DNA from: Aralia elata
Taxonomy: Eukaryota; Streptophyta; Magnoliopsida; Apiales; Araliaceae
Length of the DNA: 64,000 bases
NCBI GenBank assembly: GCA_034770075.1
Contig: CM068383.1
Span: 37,219,222 to 37,283,221 of the forward strand
Reading direction: 5' to 3'
This document shows, piece after piece, positions 11,035 through 20,597 of this stretch (position 1 is its first letter; each line of letters starts with the position of its first letter). A program made the translations under genes and the position numbers. The notes beneath the pieces are model-generated. The model saw nothing but the letters and a program-made list of their open reading frames with translations, was not told the DNA's origin and did no database searches.

Positions 11035-11570
11035 CTCTTTAAAAAGTAATATTATAAATAAAATTATTATTTCAAAAACTTAAATAGATTTAAATTTTAA
11101 TTTTAATTTTAAGATGTCATAAATTAGTTAATAACAAACTGAAATATAACTTTTTTGTGAAACAGAAAAGTAATAATTTAGCACATGTGTGATCTGTTCC
11201 ACAAAAATAGTCTTAATTATTATAATTTTTTATTATCAATTTATAATATTTTAAAATTTGAATTATTGTAACTTAATATTTTAATTAATAAAACATTTAA
11301 TATTATATATTATTTAAAAAGTGTTATTAAGAATAAAATTTTATTTTAAAAAATTAATTACATTACAATTTGAGTGGTAGGATATCATAAATTAACTAAG
11401 AATAAAACTCAAACTTAACTCTTTTTGCAGAATAGATGAGTAATTTTTTAGCATTTATGGTCTATTCCACATAAGAGTCTTATCCTGTTTTTTATAATTT
11501 TTTTTATGGTCAATGTATGAAATTTTAAAGTTTAAATTATTGTAAATTTATTTACTTTGATTATTCAATT
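11035..11570. repeat. Tandem duplication, about 265-270-bp unit, diverged
   Basis: Matching phrases recur about 265 bp apart: 'agtaataatttagcacatgtgtgatctgttccacaaaaatagtctt' near 11,170 and 'agtaattttttagcatttatggtctattccacataagagtctt' near 11,440. Flanking phrases (atcataaatta..taagaataaaa) correspond in the same order. Divergence indicates an old duplication. Confidence 0.65.
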
Positions 11571-11663
11571 TAAAGTTTATTTTCCTTCACAATTCATTCA
11601 CTTAAAAACTCCTCATGTGAAGGAATTCATTCCTTCACAAAATTTCCTTCAGTACATACATAA

Positions 11664-12061
11664 TTTCTTGTAGTGAGTACATGAAATTAAGTATGAGTAA
11701 TATTCTCTAACATAAGTTTTAATATGTTCCTATAGATGAAATATTGTGTGATGGTTCAAACACAATCAAGAAAAATAAATTGAAAAAAGACCTCCTTTGA
11801 TAAATGGCAAAACAAATATATTCCCGCGTTCGTTGAAAATTTTATCAATTGTACCCGCCTCCCTTCAAAAAACAAAAAACAATTTACGCGAAAAAATCAG
11901 TGATTGTAATGGTTGTCACAAATTCCATCACATAATATATTGGTTGGTCATATATGCTTGTTTTTTAGTGATTGCCTTGACTGTCACAAATAGTTTATAG
12001 TGATGGCAAAATTAGTCATCACTAGGAGCCGTCATCTATATTATTATTTTGTGATTGTTGA
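11664..12061. mobile_element. Fragment of a second CACTA-like element
   Basis: TTTCTTGTAGTG at 11,664-11,675 is a perfect right-end CACTA terminus of a different family. From 11,895 to 12,055 there are repeated 'agtgatgg..gtcac' type motifs like subterminal repeats. No paired left end is visible, so this is a broken, nested remnant. Confidence 0.4.
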
Positions 12062-12170
12062 ACTAATTTGATTTCAATATTTCTAATACGTTTATTTAAT
12101 TACTAATCTTAAAATTGGTCGTTTTGACCATAAAAAGTCAATTTGGACATGTAAAGTGAGACGGAGGGAG
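12062..12170. mobile_element. Stowaway MITE, right half only
   Basis: It matches the right half of the complete Stowaway at 12,802-13,053 and ends in the terminus GACGGAGGGAG followed by TA. The left half is missing at a junction near 12,061. Confidence 0.7.
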
Positions 12171-12174
12171 TATA

Positions 12175-13543
12175 TTTTTGAGACAATGCTTGATTAAAAA
12201 TAGTGTAATCTTTTTACTTTTCACATACATTATAGATTTATGTATGATTACTTGTTTTGAGACCATGATTGCTATATGATATACGATGAAATAAATTATA
12301 CTCATTTTGAGAAAAAGATTAGTACAAAAATAAAATTAATTTCTTATTTTTTAAAATACTTGAATAAGCCTAACTTTAATAAATATTAATTTTTGAGATA
12401 ATGGTTAATTAAAATTAGTGTAAACTTATTATTTTACACTTACATTTCAGACTTATATAAGATTACATGTTTTGATACCATGATTACTACGTAATGGAAT
12501 ACATTTTACTAATTTTGAGAAAAAAATTATCATAAAAATATAAGTAATTTCTTATTTTTATAATAACTGAGTAACCTAACTTCAATAAATATTAATTTTT
12601 GAGACAACGGTTAATTAAAAATAGTGTAAATTTATTATTTTACACATACATTTTAGACTTGCATAAAATTACATGTATTGATGCCGTGATTACTACATAA
12701 TGACATAAATTTTACATATTTTGAGAAAGAGATTACTACAAAAATTAATTTTTTTTTACATTTTAAAAATCTCTAAGTACGGCTAACTTTGATAATTATT
12801 ACTCTCTTTGTCAAACTTTATTTGTTCTAATTGACATTTTATGGTCAAATTGACCATATTTAGAATTAAATTTTATTTTTAAGTTTATTGCAAATAAACA
12901 CAAAATTATTATCATAAGAAAGTACATCGAATATGCTATCAAATTCAACTAATTTGATTTCAATATTTTAAATACATTTATTAAATTATTAATATTAAAA
13001 TTGACTTTGATCATAAAAAGTTAATTAGGACATGTAAAGTCAAACGGGGTGAGTATATTTTTGAGACAATGATTAATTAAAAATAGTGTAATCTTATTAT
13101 TTTTCACATACATTATAGATTTATGTATGATTACATGTTTTGAGACCATGATTATATTGTTATATAATGAAATACATTTTTCTCATTTTGAGAAAAAGAT
13201 TATTACAAAAATAAAATTAATTTCTTATTTTTTAAAATAGTTGAGTAAGCCTAACTTTAATAAATATTAATCTTTGAGACAATGCTTAATTAAAAATAGT
13301 ATAAACTTAGTATTTTACGCATACACTTCAGATTTACATAAGATTACATGTTTTGATGCCATGATTCCTATATAATGAAATACATTTTACTCATTTCGAG
13401 AAAAAAGATTATTACAAAAATAAAATTAATTTCTTATTTTTAAAATACACGAGTAAGCCTAACTTTAATAAATATTAATTTTTGAGGCAATGATTAATTT
13501 AAAATAGTGTAAACCTAATATTTTACACATACATTTCAGATTG
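12175..13543. repeat. Tandem array, 205-216-bp unit, organised as a higher-order repeat
   Basis: Units start near 12,175, 12,391, 12,596, 13,058, 13,270 and 13,479 (the last is partial). Each begins with a 'tttttgagacaatg' type phrase and contains 'cacatacatttcaga'. The first unit of each half shares private variants ('tgtaatctt', 'cattatagatttatgtatgattac') not found in the other units. The block [Stowaway + units 1-3] is therefore itself duplicated, with a period of about 883 bp. Confidence 0.8.
12802..13053. mobile_element. Stowaway MITE (252 bp) with TA duplication
   Basis: The left terminus is CTCTCTTTGTCAAACTTT and the right terminus AAAGTCAAACGGGGTGAG, flanked by TA on both sides. These elements depend on Tc1/mariner transposase and have no coding capacity. 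Confidence 0.85.
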
Positions 13544-13626
13544 GGTTAAATATTTTTTTGATCAATGTACTTTAAGTCAACTTACAAATGACTAACTATA
13601 CTCTTTTTTTTACACATACATTTCAG
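13521..13626. repeat. 20-bp direct repeat flanking an 85-bp filler, abutting a captured exon
   Basis: TTTACACATACATTTCAGAT occurs at about 13,521 and again at about 13,609. It belongs to the tandem-array unit, and its CATTTCAG serves as the acceptor of the following IQD exon. Confidence 0.7.
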
Positions 13627-14002
13627 ATCGGCTCAGTTCGGACATTGCTGAATCAGCCCAATATCCAACTAGGCCGCATCGACAGTCTGGTTTGGATGGT
13701 GTCCCTAGCTACATGGCCCCAACAAAATCAGCAAAAGCCAAGGTGAGAAGTCAGAGCTCAAGGTCAGGCAACCAGCGAGGCCCATCAGTGAACCAGTGGA
13801 ATCCATCTACAAAGAGAGGGCCGGTTGTTGGGTTGGGTAATGGTGACTCATCCAGTTCTGGTGGAGGAACGATAACTTATCAAGTCCCAAAGAGCCCAAG
13901 CCCAAAAGGCAATGGATTTCATGGGCCGGCTATAGCCCTGATTCTAGTGGGGGTGATGATAGGGCAATGGGAGGTCATGGCTGGAGACGGCATTTTGGTT
14001 GA
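13627..14002 (+). pseudogene. Captured 3' exon of an IQD (IQ67-domain) protein
   Basis: From 13,627 the plus strand reads RLSSDIAESAQYPTRPHRQS, then VPSYMAPTKSAKAKVRSQSS, then SSSSGGGTITYQVPKSPSPK. This is the DUF4005 C-terminal region typical of plant IQD proteins, which bind calmodulin and associate with microtubules and membranes. After a one-base-type frameshift near 13,920-13,932, the other frame gives GYSPDSSGGDDRAMGGHGWR and RHFG with a stop at 14,000-14,002, an IQD13/14-like terminus. The IQ67 domain itself is absent. The acceptor CATTTCAG at 13,619-13,626 lies in the tandem-repeat unit. It is oriented opposite to the oxidase and DnaJ fragments. Confidence 0.85.
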
Positions 14003-14299
14003 TTGTGTTACATAAGACATTATATGTGTGATATTATTGCTATCATAAATTATCGTTATGTATCACTACTATATTATTTTTTTTCGATAATTATCACCTA
14101 GACTTTGGCAATTTGATTTATAAACTGATGAGTCGATTTATATTAACTAGAATCGAATCATTTGGGTTGATTAACTATTTTAATTTTTTTGGATCCGTTA
14201 AAGTTTGAACTCATATTTTTCAAAAGAAATACAGGCCCAAACCGACTCTCACTTCATCTTCTCCTGCTTCTTCTTCCAACTCCACCAAATTGTAAGTCT

Positions 14300-14605
14300 G
14301 AAATATATTATAATAATTAAAATAATAATAATAATTAAATAATAATAATTAAAATAATTAAAATAATAATAATAATTAAATTATTATTATTATTATTTTA
14401 TTATTATTTAAAATTTTAATTATCGCATTGGTAAACACTTTTGTCTTGTGAACACTTTTTAGTTTCTAACATTGGTAAATGCAGGCATGAAGCAGCATGA
14501 CTTATTTCATGACTGCCAACTCTATGTTGAAATTTATATCTCAATATATCATCTTTTGTATTTTGTTCAAGTCTTAATACTGACGGGCTTTGCATGATTA
14601 GTACC

Positions 14606-14640
<35 letters not shown>

Positions 14641-14745
14641 TTTATTATTATCTAAAATTTTAATTATTATTATTATTTTAATTATTATTTAATTATTATT
14701 TTAATTATTTAAAATTTATTATTATTATTACAATTCCTAGTATAG
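14300..14745. repeat. Two AAT/ATT microsatellite blocks flanking a unique segment
   Basis: (AAT)n and (ATT)n blocks at about 14,305-14,425 and 14,608-14,735 are partly inverted relative to each other and bracket about 180 bp of mixed sequence. The blocks could pair as a foldback. Confidence 0.8.
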
Positions 14746-15654
14746 TGACCAAAAAGTGTATTATCTCATCTTCACATGCATAGAAACGATGTTAGGTGGT
14801 TTAAATATTAGTGTTACATAAATTTTAGCATAATAGATAGTTGATCTAGTGGCTTTTGTTGGAATATAATGTTTCTAGTTTGGAGAGGTTTGGAGTTTGA
14901 TACTTATGAGGAACATTTTCTTTAAGGATATTTTTAAGTAAGGTATTTCTGTCCTCTACGTCAGCAATAACGGGCCACGTCAGTAAAAATAACGGGCCAA
15001 TATGCACAGTCAGCATTCCGTCCGTTTATTGTTTTGTTGGTCGGATGCTCTGCAGTGTTCTTGAAGTCCAATGCAGTGCTCATTTGATCTGTTTTGGCCT
15101 TATGCTCTGTATTGTCTTAGAATCTTAGTTTCACTGTTTGTCATGTTGAGTTCCCTTTCTTGACATTTTGTATCGATCTGGGGAATGCCCCTAAGTATAT
15201 GTATCTCTTTTCTCTTATATACATTTAAATTTAGCAAAAAATAAATTAAATAATATGGAACAACTTATAAGTACAATTTATACAGCTTATATGTACAATT
15301 TATATTAGTAAATTTTAATTAATTTTTATGATCAATTATGAATGATGATGTATTTGATATGTCTCCCATTTATGATATGTATTTTTACAACTTTAAATGG
15401 TTGTGATTTGTTAGTAATTGATCAATATTTTTTTACTTTTACTTTTTATAAATAAATAAATTGTTTATTAGGTGATTGACATTCGAATTCGGATATTTGA
15501 ATAATTTGTTTATTCGAATAAAAAATAGAAACGAATATTTTTCGCATTTGGACATAATTTTTAAATACTAAATACGAATATTTTTTGACAATTCTCCGAA
15601 TACCGAATATGGTCTTACAAAAACATGCTTATTGGGATTATCTTAATTTAAGAC
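14746..15654. other. CACTA interior with a possible LINE-derived tail
   Basis: 14,990-15,240 is GC-richer and contains a 'tttgtatcgatctggggaatgcccc' phrase reminiscent of plant LINE 3' ends, but no coding domain or poly(A) tail is clear. The remainder is AT-rich with nothing recognised. Confidence 0.3.
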
Positions 15655-16246
15655 AACATTTTAATAGTTGCAAAAAGTTGTATAAAATATGCAACGAAAA
15701 AAACAATTGTTGCCAATGAATGTGGTCCATATTAGGCAACGAAATATAGCAACAAAAAAACTTTCGTTGCCCACGATGAGGAGAAATCAAGTGGTTAGAA
15801 ATTTTGCAACGAATTTCTAACGAAATTTGTTTCCAAATTTTGCAACGACTTATGAATTTCGTTACAAAAAGTGAAAGCCTGACACAATCTACAACGAAGG
15901 ACAAGTTTCGTTGCTAAACATACACTTTTAGCAACGATGTACAAAGTCGTTGCCTGAATAATCGTTGCTAAAGCCCCATTTTTAGCAACAAAAAAAACTT
16001 TCGTTGCCCATGATGACGGGTAATCAAGTGGCCGAAAATTTTGCAACGAATTTCTAACGAAATTTTTTCCCGCCAATGAATTAGCAATGAAATTTTGCAA
16101 TGACTTATGAATTTCATTGCAAAAAGTGAAAGCCTGACACAATCTGCAACGAAGGACAAATTTCGTTGCTAAACATATACTTTTAGCAACGACTTATAAA
16201 GTCGTTGCCCGAAAAATCGTTGCTAAAGGCCCATTTTTTTGTTGTA
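15655..16246. repeat. Right subterminal region of the CACTA element, 237-bp tandem duplication
   Basis: Two adjacent copies (starting near 15,761 and 15,998) share 'ctttcgttgccca', 'aaagtgaaagcctgacacaatct' and 'ttagcaacga'. Each ends with the terminal phrase 'atcgttgctaaagscccattttt', so the inner part of the terminal inverted repeat exists twice. Several motif copies have decayed. Confidence 0.85.
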
Positions 16247-16249
16247 ATT
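16247..16249. repeat. CACTA target-site duplication ATT, right copy
   Basis: It follows GTTGTA, the altered right terminus, and matches the ATT at 5417-5419. Confidence 0.75.
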
Positions 16250-16386
16250 GTTAGCATGATGTTTGATAAGTTTATATGTATGTATAATAGCAATGTGACT
16301 GATCATTGGTATGCTTAAGTAAAAGAATTTGTGTTTGGGTTTGAAGAATTCGCGATACAGAGAGTTTCCTGGTTCTGCCGAGGAGC

Positions 16387-17440
16387 AGCGCGGCCGCGCT
16401 ACTCCCCAGGCAAAACCAGGCGCGGCCGCGCCGTGCCCCAGAATGAAACTCCAACTTTTGATTCTTTTGATGTCATGAGCATGTTAGTTTAGCTTAAATA
16501 AGCCTATGTGTGTATCTGGTATGTGAACTAGTATGGTCTTGCATGAAATGTGTTGGGTTTACGAGATTTTGAATTAAAACTTAGAAGTTGAAAACTAAAC
16601 CTTATGAAAGTGATGCCTTTTGATCCTTTGTGCATATGTAACTAGCCTAGGCATATATGAAAACAAGTCCAATGTATTACCTAGGATTACCTTGCATGAC
16701 ATGAGTTGTGTTAGTTTAGTTCTAACGACTTTTTAAAAAAGAAACCTTGAAGTGTTAGAAGTAAAACTTAACGGACCTTGTACCCTTGATGTTCTGAGCT
16801 TACAAGCATGTATATATGATCTATTTATATGTGTGAATGCATACGGAAAGTTACGTAGAGACAATAAGCAAGTTTAGTTAGTCTAATGTAAAATTTTTAA
16901 GAAAAACTTAAGACGTGAGGACCATTGTTGTCAAACGTTGTGTAAATTTCGTTCCAACCTTGCAAGCATGAATAATAGGATTCATTATGCCTCTAGAACA
17001 TGTTGACATGAGCGCCATCTAGCTGAACATGAATTCTAACTATGTACGCGTGTTCAAAAAGGTGACATTCCAATTGTAAACTATGGGATTAATGTGTACA
17101 TGTGTTATATACCCCCGAGCATGCTTATTAAGTATGATTTAGTCTCATTATGTGGTGTCATGATTATAATAATTGGTCCTTTGCGAGATGGATTTGATTG
17201 GTTTAAAATATAGAAATTTCTAACATAACACCTCATAACCTTGGATTACATTTAGCATGAGCATGTTAAGTTTTACACTCAGACTAATAACTTTATGAGC
17301 ATGTGTATTTGAGTTATATCAGTGGCCTGAATGTTGGATAATAGACTCGGATTGCCACCTGAAAAAAATTACATTTTTGGTCTGCCCAGAGAGTGGCGCG
17401 GCCGCGCCACTCCTAAGGCAAAAACCAGCGCGGCCGCGCC
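16387..17440. repeat. Two pairs of GC-rich palindromes in the solo LTR
   Basis: Pair one is AGCGCGGCCGCGCT (16,387-16,400) and GGCGCGGCCGCGCC (16,419-16,432). Pair two is a 22-bp perfect palindrome of arm GAGTGGCGCGG (17,391-17,412) and GCGCGGCCGCGC (17,428-17,439). Both pairs stand in AT-rich surroundings, inside the candidate LTR intron. Confidence 0.9.
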
Positions 17441-18549
17441 GGTCGCCAGAATTGCGCAGTTATTTTAATTTGTAAATCGAGCCTTGTAGCATGTATGTAT
17501 GAATGTTTTAAGCTATATTGCATGGTAGAACTAATATGTTATGTGTTAGAGCTTATGTTGATACTTAGAGTTGAGATATTCTATATTTGCTAACTCATTT
17601 AGCTAAAATGAGAATTTACGAATATGGACTTAATAATCGTAATTCCACCTACGTGATTGTGTGTTAAACTATGTGGTGCATAACCTTTTGTAAGAATAAA
17701 GTCATGCTAGTTATGATATACTAACTGAGGAACCGACTTATTAATGTTAGGTCGTTTCAACGCATTTTTAAATTAAAGCTAGACTATTTTTAGCTGAGCA
17801 AACAGGCAAGTTCCCTTGACTTCTATTAGCTTGTGCAATTGTATTATTGTGATGCAAGTATTATTGAGGGCAAGTTCCCTAACCTTACTCAAACTTATAT
17901 TAAGCAAATTCTTTGACCTCACATATTGTGACCTTGCTATAACGGTTATATCCACGCAAGTGCCCATTCTAATTTGAAACGAAACTCGTATCTTGATTCT
18001 TGTGGCAAGCTTTGAATGTATTGTTCATAAATATATTGTGAATGTGGTCTATGCTATTTGATTCGGCTAGACTATTAGACATGTGTTAAGAAGCTATCCA
18101 AACCAATTGTCTTGGTGCGAACTTTTATCTACTGAGATGAACAACCCTCATAGGCGGGGAAACTATATATTGTCGGGGAACCGACGTGCGCACTTATAAG
18201 CATGTGACAGTTATGCATAACATGGAGTACTATAGGCTGATCACCTGTGTACTTGTTTTATTGGATTATCAGTATAATAACTGTTAATTCTAGCAGGAGT
18301 TCTTAGTCCTTGGTGACTGCTCAGTATTCGTTAACTCGAACTTTGAAAGAATTATATTATTGAATTATGTTGATATTCTCTTGTCCATAGTGACTCTCAT
18401 TTCAAGTTAACTGATATCCCATACCATTCTGGAGTTATCAAATCCATGTTATATTCTTGATACCTCGCATCTTATGATTGTTCACCTTAATGCTATATTA
18501 CTTGCTGGGCAAATTTGTTGCTCATTCTTGCTTTCCTAAAACCTTTCAG

Positions 18550-18611
18550 TTAAGGCAGAGCCCGGTGAACCTTCAGGCAAGGATAAGGGAAAGGGCAAAA
18601 CTACGGAGTAG
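18550..18611 (+). CDS. Conserved LTR mini-frame ending GKDKGKGK..stop (solo LTR copy)
   Basis: After the acceptor CAG at 18,547-18,549 the frame reads KAEPGEPSGKDKGKGKTTE and stops at 18,609-18,611. The frame, the phase relative to the acceptor and the Lys/Gly-rich core recur in the LTRs at 61,744 and 50,992 (minus). Third-position changes dominate between copies, which suggests translation as the last part of a spliced LTR transcript. The upstream coding exon is not identified. Peptide function is unknown. Confidence 0.4.
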
Positions 18612-18889
18612 CCTTGTTTTCCTTAAGAAGAAGATTTTCCATTATGTTATTTTAAGTCCGATTATATATTAAGCTTAGACATGGATTATGTATTAATGTC
18701 ATGTTTAGATGGATCTAGACTTTTGGATAGTATTGTAGTAACGGTTGCGAGACCTTGGGACGAGAATAATTATATTACATCAATGTAAGTTATTCTATTA
18801 TTTCCGCTGCATTAGTTTTATGTCATTATTGTGTTAGATCGTGACGAACCAAATTTGAGACAGTGGCGTCAGAATTTGGGGGCGTCACA

Positions 18890-18894
18890 ATCAC
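18890..18894. repeat. Target-site duplication ATCAC, right copy
   Basis: This is an exact match to 4375-4379. Confidence 0.9.
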
Positions 18895-19057
18895 TAGGTG
18901 AACCCCCAAATTGTACTGAACTTTGAATCATCTGTATCATGCATAGTTGTATCTCAAAACTATTAGCTTGAATCGCACGTCTTCGAATACTCGATTGAAT
19001 ATTCATCACTAAAGGTACAATATAATCTTGTAATGCTTTTTGGTCTTCTGCAATCAT
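18895..19057 (-). pseudogene. Athila-type gag, N-terminal part
   Basis: From the ATG near 19,057 the minus strand reads MIAEDQKALQDYIVPLV, then SIRRRAIQANSFEIQ and VQFGGSPSD. This is the N-terminus of Athila gag (family pattern: AIQANNFEIKP). It stops at the solo-LTR target site and continues at 4379. The start lies about 135 bp from the primer-binding site, as expected. Together with 2416-4379 it forms one interrupted gag-protease gene. Confidence 0.85.
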
Positions 19058-19189
19058 ATTCTCTAAATCTTATATTATGAAGCAATATCAAGAGTACCTA
19101 TAAAAGAAACAAAATAAAAATTTTGTTTAAATATAAATCAGATTGATTGTAATTGATATTGGAAATAAAGAAATTAATTACTAGAATTA

Positions 19190-19214
19190 TTCTCTGGCAA
19201 TGACGCCAAAAACT
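19190..19214 (-). other. Athila primer-binding site region
   Basis: The minus strand reads AGTTTTTGGCGTCATTGCCAG directly after the LTR end. This is a mutated form of the TGGCGCCGTTGCC primer-binding site usual for Athila/Tat elements. Confidence 0.75.
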
Positions 19215-19308
19215 TGATGAGCTAAATCTATACTAGTAATTTACGTGCAAGTATACACGATCAATTAAGTAATAAAGTGAAAGTAGAGTTGTCGATCTCA
19301 CCAGGAAT
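19215..19308 (-). mobile_element. Athila 5' LTR, terminal 94 bp
   Basis: The LTR terminus (plus strand TGATGAGCTAAATC) is adjacent to the primer site. It shares 'ttacgtgcaagtatacacgatcaa' and 'aagtaataaagtga' with the Athila-like LTR at 58,598. It is cut at 19,308 by the next LTR insertion. Confidence 0.78.
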
Positions 19309-20382
19309 TGTAATAACCCAAGATTTTCGATATATTTAAATAAGCAATTTTACGAATAATTTTTTATTATTATTTATTTTTATTAAGTATCAAAAGTGAA
19401 TATGGTAATATGTGCAAGGTAAAGTATATGTGTATATGTGATAAATTTATATTTGTTTATCGCATGAATGATTTCAAATAAATTTTTCGAAAATGAATTG
19501 TTGATTATTATAAATTATATTCTTATAATAAATTAATTTTGTAGTAAAAATATTTTATTATTTATTTTCCATGAAAATATGATTAATGTATTATTTAAAT
19601 AACATATGTATATTTTACGAATAGATCTTTAGTATTATTATTAGTGATATGATTATTTCCTTATGATATGAATTTAGCAGATTAGTCAGTTTATTTATTT
19701 TAAATTGACTAAGAAAGGTAAATGAGGCAACGTGAAACAATCGATCAAAACCCTAATTTGATCTATGAATATGGATTTGAATGTTAAATACATTTATTGT
19801 TATAATTGTATTTAAAAGTACGTATGTTTGTATTGTGTAATATATATATTAACCTAAGAGATTAATTTTATTATCTCAATTTAAGTATTTATTTTAAACC
19901 TAATTAAAGCAAATCAAATTAGGTTATATAATTTAATCTACATGAGTAATTACTAAAGATCCAAAATGGGTGGATTAGAAACTCTAATTAAATATATAGG
20001 GTAATGTACAATTTATGTGTTGGACCATTTTAATTTGCATGGCCCAAGCAATTTAAATTAATTAGGGAGCCCAAATGAATTGAATGGAAGGCCCAACTTT
20101 AGCCCAAATTTGTGTGGATTATCTAGAAGCTAAATAATGCAATAAAAAAAATATCAAAATGAAGAAAAATCAAGGGGAGATCCGGCACATCAAGGAGAGA
20201 TTTAGGCACATGGTTCATTTCATTTATCTCTCCCCTTTTCAAAAGTTGTTCACTAACTCCACATAGCCTTTGTTCCCTATTTGCTTAGCATATTAAAAAA
20301 TAAATCCATAGCCTTTGAATTGGTGGAGATTTTCTAGATATGATATATACATATATATGTTATATCTATCTAAGCCACTAAC

Positions 20383-20390
20383 TATAAATA
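20383..20390 (+). promoter_or_regulatory. TATA box of LTR 2
   Basis: TATAAATA is followed about 80 bp later by a purine-rich GA tract and about 200 bp later by the donor AAG|GTATAAAC (intron start 20,589), the same order as in LTRs 3 and 7. Confidence 0.65.
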
Positions 20391-20588
20391 AAGTACACTT
20401 TAATTGTTAGCAAAAGTTTTCATCTAATTTCTCCAAAAAGGCTTCTAATAAAATAGAGAGAGAGAGAGGACTTAGAAGGGGGCTGCCGAGCTACTTGGAG
20501 AAAAAAAAAGGGAGAGAGCTTTGATCTGGATATATCCCAAGTTCATCTCTTATTTTGGTAAAAGAAGAAGAGCATCCCTTAGATCAAG

Positions 20589-20597
20589 GTATAAACA
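20589..20597 (+). promoter_or_regulatory. LTR-intron splice donor, LTR 2
   Basis: ATCAAG|GTATAAAC lies at the position homologous to the donors in the other Tekay LTRs. The acceptor is lost with the truncated 3' part. Confidence 0.45.

Larger units (their letters stand above)
5420..16246. mobile_element. CACTA (En/Spm) transposon, non-autonomous, carrying host gene fragments
   Basis: The left terminus is CACTACAAAAAAATGGGGCT at 5420. The right terminus is its inverted partner ending CCCATTTTTTTGTTGTA at 16,246, where the canonical GTAGTG end has changed to GTTGTA. ATT flanks both sides. Both ends carry arrays of the subterminal motif GCAACGAAA/TTTCGTTGC in both orientations (5420-6230 and 15,655-16,246), the binding platform that TNPA-type proteins use in this superfamily. 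I see no TNPD or TNPA transposase, so it would depend on a helper. The 9.4-kb interior is a mosaic of host exons, tandem repeats, MITEs and microsatellites. The element sits within the solo LTR and is therefore younger than that LTR. Confidence 0.88.
5341..18549 (+). promoter_or_regulatory. Candidate LTR intron: donor at 5341, acceptor ending at 18,549
   Basis: The donor reads AATAGAG|GTAATAC and the acceptor CCTTTCAG|TTAAGG. Excluding the CACTA insertion the intron would be about 2.4 kb. The equivalent donor is seen in the six other Tekay LTRs here and the equivalent acceptor in two of them. Splicing is inferred from signals only. Confidence 0.5.
4380..18889 (+). mobile_element. Solo Tekay-type LTR (about 3.7 kb), split by a CACTA element
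   Basis: The LTR opens TGTAATACCCGAG at 4380 and closes GGGGGCGTCACA at 18,889, and is flanked by the 5-bp duplication ATCAC. There is no primer site or internal domain, so this is a solo LTR left by unequal recombination. It landed in the gag of the Athila element. The LTR proper is 4380-5419 plus 16,250-18,889; the rest is an inserted CACTA element. It matches the other Tekay-type LTRs of the window in its ends and in several internal phrases, such as 'gcaagttccctaaccttac', 'ggctagac', 'gatgaacaaccct' and 'ataggctgatcacct'. Lineage is inferred from the Tekay internal regions attached to the related LTRs at 43,691 and 58,888. Confidence 0.88.

Noticed and set aside
12175..13543. Centromeric satellite
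   Set aside because: Only six diverged units occur, inside a CACTA element, with an embedded MITE. Far too short and irregular for a centromeric array.
15000..15240. LINE 3' end
   Set aside because: A suggestive phrase exists, but there is no reverse transcriptase, no endonuclease and no clear poly(A) tail or duplication, so it is kept only as a remark.
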